NCBI GenBank assembly: GCA_025766275.1
Contig: JAFKAC010000024.1
Coordinates: 1 to 64,000, forward strand
Source of the DNA: Lactarius indigo
Lineage: Eukaryota > Basidiomycota > Agaricomycetes > Russulales > Russulaceae
DNA length: 64,000 nt
Reading direction: 5' to 3'
The position numbers and the translations under genes were made by a program. Shown here one piece after another: positions 1 to 11,864 of this stretch. The notes below the pieces were generated by a model. It made no database searches, was not told the origin of the DNA, and saw nothing but the letters and a program-made list of their open reading frames with translations. Within the stretch, counting starts at the first letter, position 1; every line of letters begins with the position of its first letter.

Positions 1-1191
1 TGCCATCAACTGACCCCAGTTTCTTCGTTGCTGGAGTTGTTTCGGTAACTTGCTTGTAGAGGCTCGCTTTGCGAGTTGGATGATACTCCAAGGGAGGAAC
101 TCATGAGAACCCATTAGTCCAAGTAAGACTGCGAAAATGGTTCCAACATTGCGCTGTGCGTCACCATTGTGGGTGAAAGCCTCGAGCTGATACAGACCGG
201 GGACTCTAGCAACAAATTCCTGATCGTTGTTGAGCCAGAGAACTGTCCAGACGAGCATATTTTGTACAAGTCTATCGAAAGGGGTGCGGCCAAGTTCTTG
301 AGCCAGGAGACTACGTTCTCCGAGAGGGACCCGGTCGTGTGCTTCTTTCATTCCCAGAGAGATCGGACAATGCTCTCACTAACGGCACCTTAACGGTCGT
401 GCAATTGTTTTGCACCATGATAGAGGGTCGAAAGGAAGGACAATGAGATTATTTGAGCGGAGAACCGAAAGACGGGCGTTAAGGGCGTGTGATAGGGACA
501 GCCATTGAAGAAAATCGACATTAGAGTGAAGGCGATATACGAGAGCGCGCAGAATCCGACGATTGCGAGGGCGAAATATGCGACGGTGTGGTTGCTGCGA
601 AAGGCAAACACAACGAGTCCTGGGAAGAACAGGAACACAGAGAGGAGGAGTGGCAGCATCTCGACGAAATTAAAGATACCGAACCTGCGCGCGCCTCCAG
701 AGAAGAACTCGTATATGCAGGCATAGTGAAGGGGTGCATGGTTTCGTTGGACTATCTGGAGGTATCTGCGGGACCATTGTTGCAAAAGTGTGCCCATGAG
801 GGCGCATGTGAAACTGAGCACGAGGCTGAGGGACCAGACCGAGTTGATATACACCACCGACTTAGGAGGGACGTATGAACTTTGGACGGATGGGCCCATA
901 GTCGTAGTGGAGTTCGAAATTTGCTGAGATATTTGTGCGAGGAGCTGGGTAGTGAGGTTGGGATCTTGCTGCAAGTTTGGATAGCTGAGAGCAATGAAAG
1001 AAGCCACGGTAGAAGAGAAGAGGCCAGTCTATAAAATAAGGGTAAAAAGGTTCTAAGTATATGACAATCGTCGTGGTCGGTGCGGAGCAGAAATGTACAA
1101 AAACAAGAATGCCTTCGGCGCCCCCTTCCAATTCTCCGCATTTCTTCAAATCTTTGTACACGGGTGAGATACATTGAGGAGATGGCTCCAA
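1..1191 (-). CDS. DUF6535-domain membrane protein (3' end beyond window)
   Basis: Function unknown; this is a multi-pass membrane protein family expanded in mushrooms. Three exons join cleanly: about 1191-1099, 1028-395 and 344-1. The introns are 70 nt (1029-1098) and 50 nt (345-394, donor GTTAAG). The first junction gives the family motif ILVF|TGLFSSTVASFIALSY. Exon 2 holds three hydrophobic segments (VWSLSLVLSFTCALMGTLL, FVEMLPLLLSVFLFFPGLVV, YFALAIVGFCALSYIAF) and ends in the family-like GAKQLHD. Exon 3 continues open to position 1 with AFTHNGDAQRNVGTIFAVLLG. Without the second intron the frame would stop at 390, so splicing there is needed. The true start is uncertain: Met at 1191 is used here, but the sequence upstream has coding character in another frame, so another exon or a frameshift is possible. 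A decayed relative lies at 49.9-51.1 kb. Confidence 0.72.
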
Positions 1192-1469
1192 GATCGTTTA
1201 TAGTAGTCGCCTTCGGAGAGTGATCGCCTATATCCTGTGACGGAGGTTCAAGTCGTTTCTGGGAAGTCATAATGGCAATGTGGGGGACTCGATGATGTGG
1301 GAACACACACGTTGGAGGTGTGTTAAAGGCTTGGTTGTAAAAGCGCAATCGCACACATAGTGCAGCTATCGGACCGGCTGGACCGGTTAAGAGCTGCTTA
1401 CCCGCGGCTCTCGTTTTTACTTCCATCCACCGCATGAAATACTTTTGTAGTTTACGCATAGACACCTAA

Positions 1470-2040
1470 GTCTTTCCCCAGGTTAATACTTTAATCGTAT
1501 GTTACTGACTGTCTCGCTGACCGTGTACTTAGTCGCCCATTACTGCCAGTAGATCCAACCCATCAGACCAGAACCGTGCACGAGGAGAGCAGCTAACCTT
1601 TCTTCGTTGTTTCTTTGAATCAAAGCCAAAGGAAGAGTTGTTATATTTCTGCTGCCACTAGATGTGTATTATGTTATGTCGTTCGTTGTCAACCTGAGTT
1701 TGGTGCGTCCACTGTCGACACAATTTCGTTCGTTTCTTTCCCTCACTTTCTCTGACTCGGATACTTCAAGCAAGACTCCAAGGACCGAACTCTGAGGACC
1801 GAACTCCGAGGGCAAGTCATCATCTACTACTCGTTACCAAGTCTGTGTTGACTGTCTGTAATTTGTTGGGTGTCTTCTCTTTGGTAAGGACTAGAGTACT
1901 GTTTATTAGATAGCGGGGTGTTCAAGACAGAGGGGATCGAGCTCAAGTGCTAGCTTAGAGATACATCCTGCTACACAGGCTCAAACGGTTCAGAGTATTT
2001 AGTGCACTATATAGTATAGAAGTTGCAATAATCACAGTAA
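1470..2040. other. Intergenic, nothing recognised
   Basis: No ORF with recognisable content. It separates the 5' side of the DUF6535 gene from the 3' end of the oxidoreductase. A short near-direct repeat (ggaccgaactctgagg / ggaccgaactccgagg) lies at about 1781-1812. Confidence 0.6.
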
Positions 2041-3531
2041 TTACAGCTTTCCTTTTACGGCTGGTTCCCTCACTCGAACAACTGCCTTACCCCACGTCTT
2101 TCTGTTCTCCAGATCCTGTAACCCTTGTGTCAGTGTCTCCAGCGTGTATTCACCGCTGTACACAACAGGTTTCAGACGACCCGATGCAAGCAGGTCAAGG
2201 AGTTCTCTCCACGTTTCATCAACGCGCTCAGGATTGTTTTCTGTAGACAAGTCAATACTCGGCATGAGTAGAAACGAAGGAAAAGAAATATCGCACTCCG
2301 ATAAGATCCCCAGAAAATACCGATGATAGAGACGTGCTTGAGGAGTACCAGATTAAGTGGAAGCTAGATTCGTCGGTCAAAGTCTTCCCGGTTCTGAACT
2401 CCTAACTCGCAAGGTACAAAACGTACTTTCTCAATCTCACCACCAGCAAAGCCAACCACGAGCGCCCGACCACCCCATACAGTACATTTCAGCGCATCTG
2501 TAGAGGCAAAATGAATTTGGGCTTATTGTTATGGAGGGCACGGCACACCTTTGATACGTCCAACAGGGTCATACACGAGGTCAACGCCGCGTCCACCGGT
2601 AATCTTCAAAACTTCCTTCTGCCAGCCGTCCTTCGTATAGTCGACAACAAAGTCTGCGCCACCGACTGTGCGCGCGACATTAAGCTTGGAGGGAGATGCA
2701 CAAGCGATGACCCGGGCGCCAAGAACTGTATAGAACCCGCCGAGTGCCACATTAGCAGGACATTGAAGTGGAGAGTTTCGCTCCGCACCTTTGCCAATTT
2801 GGACCGCAGCAATCCCCACTCCACCTGCCGCGGCCAACACGAGTAGCCACTCGCCTGTGTGATGAAAAGAACATACGAGAACAATGAGTTGGGAATGGGC
2901 ATGAATCACATGATAACACGTACCAGCCCGCAATTTCCCGCGCCCGACCAGTGCCTCGTAGCTCGTTGGATACGTTACGAAAAGCCCTTTTAAGCCCGTA
3001 TGTCAGATGCGATGACATCGTTGAGCCCAAATGCTATGCTGTGCTACACGGCACAAGCACCCCGCTGGGCGTGCGTGAAAGACGAGGTGAAGACGAGACG
3101 CACCTGCCCCCTGGTCAAACGAGAGCACATCTGGTAATGGTAGCACGTCGGCCGGCTTGGCAACGACTCGCTCGCCATACGCTCCCTGACAACATCCAAA
3201 CACTCGGTCCCCGGGCTTATAGGGGCTCCCATGTGGCGCGGTAGCGACGGTGCCAGCAAACTCCGCACCGAGCACGAATGGGCGCGGCGGCTGTGTCTGG
3301 TACTTTCCTTGGGATTGCAATATCTATTTTGCGTACCCGTATGCGAGGACGTGTCAGAGAAATAGAAGGGGGCGATTCAGGGGCGAGACGCACGTCGAAA
3401 AAGTTGAGCCCCGCGCTGTGCACGTCGATCAGGAGTTCGTCTAAGCCTGGTGTCGGGACGGGCTCCGGTGCATCCCGCGTGAGCTGGATTTTAGAGGGGT
3501 GCGCGTATTCTGTGATGACGAGTGCCTTCAT
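2041..3531 (-). CDS. MDR-superfamily zinc-free quinone oxidoreductase-like enzyme
   Basis: Likely an NADPH-dependent quinone/enone reductase of the medium-chain dehydrogenase/reductase superfamily, soluble. The start at 3531 gives MKALVITEY, the usual N terminus of these proteins. In order I see the GroES-like part (LLIDVHSAGLNFFDVRL), then FVLGAEFAGTV and PGDRVFG, then the Rossmann core with the dinucleotide motif AAAGGVGIAAVQIGK, then GARVIACASPSKL and GADFVVDY, then GRALVVGFAGGEIEKV and HVSIIGIFWGSY, and the C terminus WGKAVVRV before a TAA at 2041. The exons are separated by several short introns, for example GTGCGT...TTAAAAG after FDQGAG and GTACGT after KLRAG. No catalytic-zinc cysteine cluster was seen, which fits quinone reductase rather than alcohol dehydrogenase. 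It lies about 1 kb from the sesquiterpene synthase on the same strand, so a tailoring role is possible but is inference. Confidence 0.8.
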
Positions 3532-3561
3532 TGAAAAATCTGAGAGATCGCCCCGTGTGCG

Positions 3562-4499
3562 TTAGTATGTGTGTGATTGAGGTCCTGTGGAAGTCTTGTA
3601 GAGAAGGCCGAGACGCCCAGGCACAGCGATGATTCCCGTGCGATCGGCCGAGGACCGTGACGCCCAAGGTGACGCCGCGTTGGTAAACGGAGTCCGAGTC
3701 GCAATACAGTCGACTGCGGTCTCTGCTCCTATATGGAGAACCGGCTTTGTTGAGGGGCAACCTTGGGGATGATCCGTGGCCTCTTGCAATTGGATCACCT
3801 GTTGATAACGCAACTCGGCGTCACGTTCCAATTCAAACCATCTGCTAGAGTGAGTCTTTTCCCAACGGGATCAATTTCCTCAGTCTGTCCAAAGACACGA
3901 TGTCTCGTTAGTCTTGTGAACAACTCTTTCTATGATGCTCTAATTTCTCTTCTCCTGTAGCTCTCGTGTGATCCATAGTGAGTGACCCAAGGAGTTATTC
4001 CGAGTCCGGCTAGACTGCTTCCTAGTATCATGTCGTTTTCCCATGAGTCTCAGCAGACTTCAGCCTTGCGCTTCAGAGTCCCCGCTATAGTAATCGAACT
4101 GCTTTGAACTTTTATGCTGACACTTATCGGCCGAAACCCTCAGGCTTGGGCTATCTCATCTCATTAAAGATCCCGCCCCGCTGCCCCATCGACAGCCTCC
4201 CCGGTACGACTTGTCTCGCACATGCTCAACTAGTAGTTGCGACTGGCTCAGTTACTTATATGCTAATGGCGGCGGTTGTTTCAAGTCGTGCTCTGCCTAT
4301 TCGTTTCGATGTCATCATGTCACAGTAGTTTTATTACGAAAACAGACCACAACTGGAGATTAATTCGACATTCTACCCCTTCCTATTGGAAAATAGCTTA
4401 GGTTCGGATCACCAAGGCAGTTGTTAGTACAACACAAGAGATTTCTACTACAACTTGTGCGTTCGTTTACCAATGCATCCGGTTAGGTATCGTTTACAT
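3562..4499. other. Intergenic between oxidoreductase and terpene synthase
   Basis: Only short ORFs with no recognisable domain (for example 3562-3831, minus strand). It would hold the promoter of the oxidoreductase and the 3' flank of the terpene synthase. Confidence 0.5.
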
Positions 4500-5793
4500 C
4501 TAATCTGCGCCGGACGTCGAATCAACGGGTAGGGCCATCATTGGCGTTACATCCGGCCCCCCTTTCGACCTCGGAAGTAAGGTCATCAGTCTGTGCTTCT
4601 GTATCTCTGGTCCCTTCGACCCAAAGTATCTCCCCGACTCGATCGACCAACTGTCGTGCCCCCGAAGCCAGTAAGCCAGTCTCTCAGTGTAGGTGGTGAC
4701 AATGGGATCAATTTCGGGGCCCCACGAAGGGAGCGTCTGAAATTGCTCCTGGACCCTGGATAAGATCGCTATGTTGTATTCTGCGAACCAGTCCAGCGCC
4801 TCGTCTAGGCCCACCCCCTTTTCGTTCATGATGGCACTTAGGAGGTTGTGACCACCGTGTCCCGCAGCTTGCTCGATGTTATAAGAATATAGATCCTGGT
4901 TCGAGATCCGGGAGGTTAGCCCTGCTCACACGGCCAAGAGGTGTGGATACGCACGTTTGTGAGCATAAGGGGATCTACGGCCAGGGCGAGGAGAGACACC
5001 ATCGCAGGGTGTGTCATGACCTCGTCCGGAATGTCCAGGCCCAGCTCCAAGGGAAAGAGTGTAGAGTATACAGCCGAGGTTCGCCTCCTGAGCTCAAGAT
5101 AGTCTGTGATGCTTCGGACGCGCCCTGCGTTTCGATCGGAAGTCTCTTCAATTATCGAGTAGGCATATTCAGCGAATGATTCGAGGAATCGTCTCTGAGC
5201 CCCCTCACTCGCAACGTTGATCGCACGTAGCCAGAATCTATCAATATACATATACTCAGTCATGAGATATGGACAGTAAGGCAGCACGGGCAGAGTAGAC
5301 GTACTGTCGTGCAATCTCTCCAAGTTTCGACTCGCCTTGAGGACGTTCCTTATGAGGATTTCTGAGAGCATCCAGGACCACATCTGCGCAGCTACGGACG
5401 CCATCTTCGTCGAGTTTGTCGGTGTACTCGTCGTACATGAAATAGAGTGCCATTAAGTCACAAGTAACGCGGAGACAATCTTGTAGGAAATTGTCAGGAT
5501 ATCCCTACTCTGACCCGCAGAATGTAGGCAGCAAACCTTTATCGAGTAAAGGATGTCCAATGGAACCGAGAAGCGCTAGACTCCTGTTCAGTTGCGAAAT
5601 AACCAAGAACAACTAGCCACTTACCGAAATTGCATCGGTCGAACGCACTCTGTGACTTGGCATCGAGGGCCTCAAAGCTATGGACCCAGTCGTCGAACTC
5701 TGGCTTTGTTTCATCGTAGTGCTGGTTCGGGATTCTGGGCCATGGCCATTGAGCAAATAGGTCAGGGAGATAGAATTGAAGTGGTTCGGACAT
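4500..5793 (-). CDS. Sesquiterpene synthase (class I terpene cyclase, clade III/protoilludene-synthase-like)
   Basis: Cyclises farnesyl diphosphate to a sesquiterpene in a metal-dependent class I reaction. Five exons can be joined exactly: 5793-5625, 5575-5537, 5479-5305, 5237-4955 and 4895-4500, with introns of 49, 57, 67 and 59 nt. They give 1062 nt, or 353 aa, the normal length for fungal sesquiterpene synthases. The N terminus is FYLPDLFAQWPWPR. The first metal motif is DEYTD (after MALYFMY). The NSE triad NDLYSYNIE is rebuilt exactly across the last intron. The C-terminal Arg-Tyr pair is in SGRYFG. The Trp-Pro-Trp N terminus, RNPHK and GHGGHN resemble basidiomycete clade III enzymes (Omp6/7, Pro1 type). 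The product cannot be predicted with certainty. All catalytic motifs and the frame are intact. A TATA box lies about 75 nt upstream, and a broken paralogue follows at 8.0-9.6 kb. Confidence 0.93.
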
Positions 5794-5867
5794 CGTCTAT
5801 TAGATATAGAGATGAGGAAACGAACGTTTGAAGGTCTGATAAGGCCACTGTACAAGTGAGTGGGGAC

Positions 5868-5875
5868 TTATATAC
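5868..5875 (-). promoter_or_regulatory. TATA box of the sesquiterpene synthase
   Basis: Reads TATATAAG on the minus strand, about 75 nt upstream of the ATG at 5793. Spacing and sequence fit a TATA promoter. Confidence 0.5.
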
Positions 5876-5879
5876 CCCA

Positions 5880-7990
5880 GGCCAAAGCCTTTATTGGAGA
5901 CCAGAGGCTAGGGATTCCGATATGGTCGGTCGCATCGCTGGCGACTGCAGTTTGGGAAAAGGGTCCGGCGCTGTTCAATAATTTGAATCGGTGATGACGA
6001 GATCCAGTGGGTGATCGACTTGCCGAAGGCCCCAAATCCATTTCAAAGTCAGTTGGTGGAAAATTGGAAATTATACGCACCAAATCCAATCTTTGGACAT
6101 CTGTACCCTGCAGAGTGGATGACTTCCCGTAACGTGGTGCACCAAATCGTCTCCAAACCTTCGAATTTTGTATCGATGATCTCGCTTATGATGCATGTGA
6201 TGAAGCACCAAAGCCACATGCAGGTGCCTCACTCTTGAGAACGTAAAAGGAGAGCCGCTCTGTCAAGCGCTCCCTGGGCCGCTTTGGCTCAACAGTGATG
6301 CGGCGCAAAGGGCTGCGCACGCGTGGTTCAAAAAAAAAGGGGGGAGGGGAGGGTTGCGCACGTTTCTATACTTCGCAGAGTCAGCCGCATGTTTTGGAGG
6401 TGTGTTTTGCTTGAGTCACTAAGGGCGCACAAGAGTGTAGGACGTCAGGGACACTTGGGCTCGGACGTTGGATTTGATTACTTAATCTAGATTCGGGATG
6501 GGTTTCCAATTCGGATGACCGAATTTGCAAAATGCCGTCACGGATTTATTGCAGGTAGAAAGGCAGGTGGTCCAAATCGTTTACGGGAAGTCATCCGCAT
6601 TGTTTGTCGGAAATTTCGGAAAAGAGCCTTGAAAGGAGGGTATAATTAATTATATTGGTGCAATTTGATGTAATAAAAAATGAGTTTATAATCGTTATAA
6701 ACAGCTCTGAAAGCCTGGTAATCGGCATTTAACCGATCTTACATGCAGGAAGTAATTATAGGTCGGCTGTAAACCCGATTTCAATTGTGGATGCACGTGG
6801 ATGAGTTGCCAGGCCTGTCAGGCCTGAGCTGTAATTTGATAATAATTTTGATTACAACCAGGACCAATCATAAACCGTTTCCCTTGCCGTTTCCCAATTT
6901 TGCAAACAAGCAACATGTCGGAACGAGGCCGGTAACGTTGCAAACGGCTCCAATAAACACGATTGGGTGTGCGGAGGCGGCGATAGCAGGGTGGAGAGAA
7001 CCCGGCGATTGGCTCAGCGATAAAACTATGCCAAGCCTCGGAGATAAGTACCATTGTGCGCAATGCCCATGCTGCTGCCAGACGTTGATTACGCCGTAAA
7101 ATTTCCCAGTTGGTACCGTATCCAGAGGGACAACGGACATGTGATTGATAGAATAGCCGAGAGTCACTCGCAGAGCATTCGCAGAAATCGCCACCATTAC
7201 GTCCAGGATTACATCACTGGCATATAAGGCCCAGCCCAGGAACAGTGGAACATATCGTGTTCAACATGCAATCAACATGCAACTTCATGAGAAAAGAAAG
7301 AGTGCGGTCCCAACTCCCAACTACCAAGTCTTGACAAGCTTGATCACTGAGAAGTGCGGCGTATTCCAGTTGCCGATAACAGTCCGATGACCAACTATGA
7401 TACAACTTGAAGCAAGCTTCTGGCGAGACACACTGGCGAGACCACATGGCCAACCTCGCTCACTGGCAAGCCTCAGCTCGTGCACGATCGCCAGAAGTTC
7501 GGTAAGTCCAAGCGATTACGAGAAGAATCCAGTGCCTGCATCGATGTTGATAGGCCTCTAGCCTGAGATGAGTGTTCTTTTTCGAAGTTCTATCCAATAT
7601 ACCTTATGGATCAATGTGTGTGGCGTCGAGAAGTTTACCTGGCATCGTGCTGAGCTAGGGAGCACAATCGCGTGCGTCACGTCTGCGGTCGCATCTGAGT
7701 CCCTCGGAAACGGCATCGCCTTCCTCTTCCTCTTCCTCTGTATCCCCCGCCCTTTCGACTGAAAATTCTACACTCCATGAAGTGTCGGCGCTTGTATCTT
7801 ATCATAGCGTCGAGGTGAGGTATATGGGTTCACGGATGCCGAGCGGACAGACTTTTTGATGCTATTTGATTCGGATTGAAGAGAAGGCCGAGGGTGTTCG
7901 GGCGTAAAAATTCTGTATGTATCAGAGTTGATAAGGAATTACCAATATCGATATGCAACGAAGTTGCCACATCACTTTGAACCTGGTCGA
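5880..7990. other. 2-kb intergenic region between the two terpene synthase copies
   Basis: No gene recognised on either strand. It contains an A-run plus G-rich tract (about 6330-6350) and an AT-rich patch at about 6640-6700. Short ORFs here (for example 6785-7099) show no domain and no splice support. Confidence 0.5.
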
Positions 7991-7999
7991 ATCCAAGTT

Positions 8000-9598
8000 C
8001 GTGCAAGTGTCGAGCCGAGCCGTCCATCGGCATCGCGTCTGGTTTCTTCGCTCTCGGCAATGTCACCTGCCGTCGATGCACCTTGATCTCTGGTCCCTTC
8101 GTTTCTCTCTGTCCCAAGTGACTAGCAATCCACCCCGCGAATTCAGAAATTCATTCTCTCCACGAAGGTACTGACATCCGCATCGACTGCAGGACCCCAA
8201 GAAGGGAACATGCTATATGCGCCTAGAAATTGGACAGAACCTGTCAGTGATACTCTGCGAACCAGTTGAACATGCCGTCCTAAGTCCGCTTCCTTTTCGT
8301 TCGTGGTGACGGCGACGGTGTCGTGACCGCCGTGTCCAGACGTTGCCCAATATGGTACGAATACATGCCCTGGGAAAGTCCTGGGGATCACGGTCAGACG
8401 GCTCTGCGAGCCACCAATCCTGAGAAATACCCACGTTCGTGAAAATGAAGGACTGCCACCTCAGGCTGGCCAAGGGTCGATTGGAACATGGGATGCGCAG
8501 TGACCTCATCTGATGATTGAGCCTGCTTCGGCGCCCAAGAAAGACAGGTAACTGCCCACAGTTAGCTGCGTGAGCTTCAACAATAAATCCTCGACGCCTC
8601 GACACGTCCACTTGCGTGGTTCAGAAACCTCATCTATCACTGCATAGTTGCGCGAACATGGCAAGAGTGTATGTCAATCCTGCATCCCTGAAGAAGTCAG
8701 AGACGGGGGTGGAGGGGTGGATGGGTGGATCATCAGGAGCTCCCTTTAGTGGAGGATGTGGGAGAAGCTGGTGAAGTAACAGAGTGTGTGGAGGAAGTCG
8801 CGCAGGGGTTCGCCGCAGGGGCAAGCAGACTCCGGGATAGGTCTTTGCGGAAGCATTGGGTCTACTCCGCGATGAAAGAACCAACTGCTTCCAAGCTACG
8901 CCACGTCAGCCACCTTCCAGGTCTTAGCCCTTCTAGGCAAAAGGAGTATTACCCTGTCAATGTGGTGGTTGCGGCCGCCAGGGGGTTGGGCGATAACGAA
9001 GTTGTAGGCGCCGTGGTCATGGGCGTGCCAGCGCCCTCGGCGCTCCGCCGTCCAGGAGCTTCTGGGCTTGTCGCCATTGCTTCGCAGCCAGATTATGTTA
9101 CGATCCGAATTGGTAAGGTATGCAAATTGGATGGGGAAAAGGGCATGCTGATCTTGCCTTGCAGGCGCTTCTTGTGAGAGTTACGAACGTCCAAATTCAT
9201 CTCTGCGCACACGACACGGGCGCCGTAACCGTCGACCTTGTCAGCGAATTCGTCGTATATGAAAAAGGGGACCATAAAGTCACAAACTCTAACACCATCT
9301 GAGGTAGCGATCGGCCGAAAAGAGCCAGAGCCAGTTGACACCGAAAAGAAACTTATCGAATAAACTGATACATGGCAAGCGAACAGAAACCCAGGAGTGT
9401 GATGTCCTGACAGTAACTGAAGAAAGTAAGAACAATGCATTTACAGAAGTTGCATAAATCGAACGACCTCTGACTGACAGAACATCAAGGGCCTCGAGGC
9501 TATGTATCCACTTGTCAAATTATGGCTGGACTTCAGCGTAGTATTGATCTAACTTTCTAGGCCAGGGCCAAGGGAGAAAACTGAGGAGTGTTCGACAT
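8000..9598 (-). pseudogene. Decayed sesquiterpene synthase paralogue
   Basis: Collinear with the intact synthase at 4.5-5.8 kb. It starts with ATG at 9598 (MSNTPQFSPLALA), but a frameshift follows at once, and a TAA interrupts the segment equivalent to KPEFDDWVHSFEALD. The first metal motif survives as DEFAD in VPFFIYDEFADKVD at about 9290-9220. The region equivalent to the NSE triad reads GMYSYHIG, so both the Asp and the Glu that bind magnesium have become Gly. GHGGHD and FPSWGPAVDADVSTF follow in another frame. The C terminus (TKGPEIKVHRRQVTLPRAK) lies at about 8105-8050 after further stops. Frameshifts, nonsense codons and loss of metal ligands agree that this copy is dead. Confidence 0.85.
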
Positions 9599-9599
9599 T

Positions 9600-10730
9600 G
9601 TGCTGAGAGACAGAAGGATTACTAGTTACTAGGTGAGAAGTCCTTGCGATTGTAGAGCTCGAGGTCTCCCGTAGGGATCTTTACATCGCTATTCGGGTGG
9701 AGATAGCTGAAGAATCCTGACCTCCGGACAACCGATCCTTCCTGTAGTTCGGTATCTGTGGTTGAGTGTCACGTCAGTCCACCGCAGATGACTTGTGGTC
9801 GGAGTACTTGGCGCGATGAAGTAGTGAGGCGTTGAACAGATGTAGAGGCGTTGCGCGGCGGACGGAAATCTGATGCCCAAGCCCCCTGAGCGCTGACTGG
9901 CACTGACGAGGTGTATTCAATATGCATTCCCAACTCCAGTCATGAGGAAGCGAGCACGGCTATAATCGAGGTGAGGACTGAAACTGGAACTTGAGCTTGA
10001 GATTTAGCAACACGGCTGTCTCTCTGATGAAGGAAAGAGGGATAAGTCCCAGACAATTCTTGGTAGACCTTTGATGGACCGTTGAAATTGTCAGTTGTAC
10101 GGTAGACAGGGGACCCTTCTCGGCTTGAACCAAATACTAAGGACATGCATGGGTTCGCAGTCGAATACCACCACTGCAATTCGCGCGCAGGGAGGGAGGG
10201 GGGGGGTGCATCCATTTTTGTGCGCCTGAGGGCAAAATACCCTATGTGGCTGGCACGACCCGGCCTTTCAGTAAACTACGCGTCCATGTCTCTCCGCTCC
10301 CAGGTGTCCTTCCTTTTTATCTTAAGTCCCCCCGTTCCCCATTGGGGAAATGCGTACCACCCGGGTTTACCTTGAAGTAACTGTACAGCAAAATCCAATG
10401 GCAGTGCTCCACTGTACTGCCAGCCTGAGGTCCCGCATCCTGGTCGCGACTCGCGCGTCCAGTGGCACATCGACTGCCGGGCCATGTTCGGATTTGGACG
10501 TAGCAGCTATATATGCCGAGGAGTAGAGGTGGTCGTATGAACTTGGGAGATGTGGCCGCACTAGGTGATGGAAGATGTTATGCGCACCACTACAGCTACG
10601 GTAGTACCCGCTGTAACGCGGCCGGGAATCCGGGCCGATTTATGAGGTGTTAAGGTGTTGATGCATTGATGAGCAGATAGGCTAATATCGCCGCCATCGT
10701 GATGGTCACATTCTATCGCAGTTAGTCGCC
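9600..10730. other. Intergenic, with a short dispersed motif
   Basis: No convincing gene. A G-run lies at about 10195-10206. A motif near 10220-10248, gtgcgcctgagggca followed by a similar tail, recurs near 48197-48224. Confidence 0.4.
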
Positions 10731-10734
10731 GTGC

Positions 10735-11445
10735 GGGCTAGAACGGGGTCCTCTCTTTGTGGTTCTTCGCATCCTTATCTGCGCCGCGTATGAGAAGACA
10801 TCGCGCGATGTCCGGTCTATTTTGCGGTATGCCATATGCATCGGGTTTCCTGGTCCTTGTCTCGTGCGTTGACATCCGCGCCGCCATCCACTAATATTCC
10901 TGTAAAAAGAAATCCATCTCCGTTGCACCATGGCCATATTGACAATAAATGCGACGGCGTCTGTCCACGAGAATTCTCCACGTTGAGACGTCCGCCGTTA
11001 ATAAGCAACACGCGTCCGATCGCGAGCTCCCATGTTTGGATGCCAGGTGTAGTGGGGTTCCATTGTTCCAGCTTTGGGGATTCGCATCCGTGCCATGTTC
11101 CAGTAATAAGCACACAATATGAACACCGTCTTGGCCGCTGCGGTTGCCCTCTAACACGAGGTGCAGTGGGATCTGTCCCAGCTCCTTCGCGTTGGCTCTT
11201 GCTCCATAGTAAAGCAGCACCTGTGGCGATCTCGGGCCTCCCAGAGTATGCTGCCGTAATGGAGTCGCGCAACCCTTGTCTTGTGCGTTGACGTTCACGC
11301 TCCGCCCAAGTAAAAGTTGTACAACATCAATACCACGTTCTTGAAGGCGAAGGAACGATCCGGCTAACTCTGCCTGTCGGGTTACAAGGGCCGAAGGGCC
11401 GAACGAGAAAGCGCTTGAAAAAGCGCGAATCGAGCGAGGGTACAC
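10735..11445 (-). pseudogene. Ankyrin-repeat gene relic
   Basis: Ankyrin repeats are legible on the minus strand but spread over three frames. One frame carries DVVQLLLGRSVNVNAQDK, then LLYYGARANAKELGQIPLHL, then LLLEHGTDANPQSWN with TPLHLASKHG. A one-base shift near 11040 moves to a frame with GRVLLINGGRLNVENSRGQT and LVDGGADVNARDKDQET. A further shift near 10840 leads to PMHMAYRK, and a third gives DIARCLLIRGADKDAKNHKE followed by a TAG. Normal repeats carry TPLHxA and GADxN signatures, which several of these keep. Introns could explain one junction but not all three, so I call it a pseudogene. No upstream partner domain could be recognised. Confidence 0.75.
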
Positions 11446-11564
11446 GAAAGGTTTTTCCCATCTCTTTGACTGGGATTTTTAGGTCCGCTTTAACGACGAT
11501 AGACGTCGTTCATTTCAAGATGATTGTGTTGTGACATGACGACCTGTGGCGTTAGACGGCGTTT

Positions 11565-11755
11565 ATGGAAGCTAACAAATACGACGGTGCGTCGTATGCT
11601 CAGTCAGAAGAAAGGGTGACTGTATTGAGGATAATTAGCTACCTAACAAATATGATGACGCGTCGTATGCTACGAGTCCATTAGCGTCACAGTATCAGGC
11701 CAGAACAACAAAGAATACTCACCTCAGTCAGAAGAAAGGATGACTGAGGCGCATA
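11565..11755. repeat. Paired direct repeats with hairpin potential
   Basis: Two units share ctaacaaatacgac-like and cgtcgtatgct segments at about 11573-11600 and 11645-11672. The first forms a perfect ATACGACG...CGTCGTAT inverted repeat. Both are followed, at 11601 and about 11728, by cagtcagaagaaagg and then tgact. No coding content was seen. Confidence 0.6.
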
Positions 11756-11864
11756 CATGCTAGGCTACGGGCTTAAGAGTATGGAAAGAACTATACAGTT
11801 AATTAAGCCCCTCCGGGGGCACATCGGGCAATCGAGTGACAAAAAAGGAATTATAGTAATCGTA

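Noticed and set aside
505..878. Plus-strand frames over the DUF6535 gene
   Set aside because: Antisense shadows of the membrane-protein exon.
6011..7453. Short frames in the gap between terpene synthases, considered as a P450 or small secreted protein
   Set aside because: No heme-binding Cys motif, no signal peptide and no splice support.
8630..9177. Frames on both strands within the decayed terpene synthase
   Set aside because: The minus-strand synthase remnants explain the region; the plus-strand 150-aa frame shows no domain.
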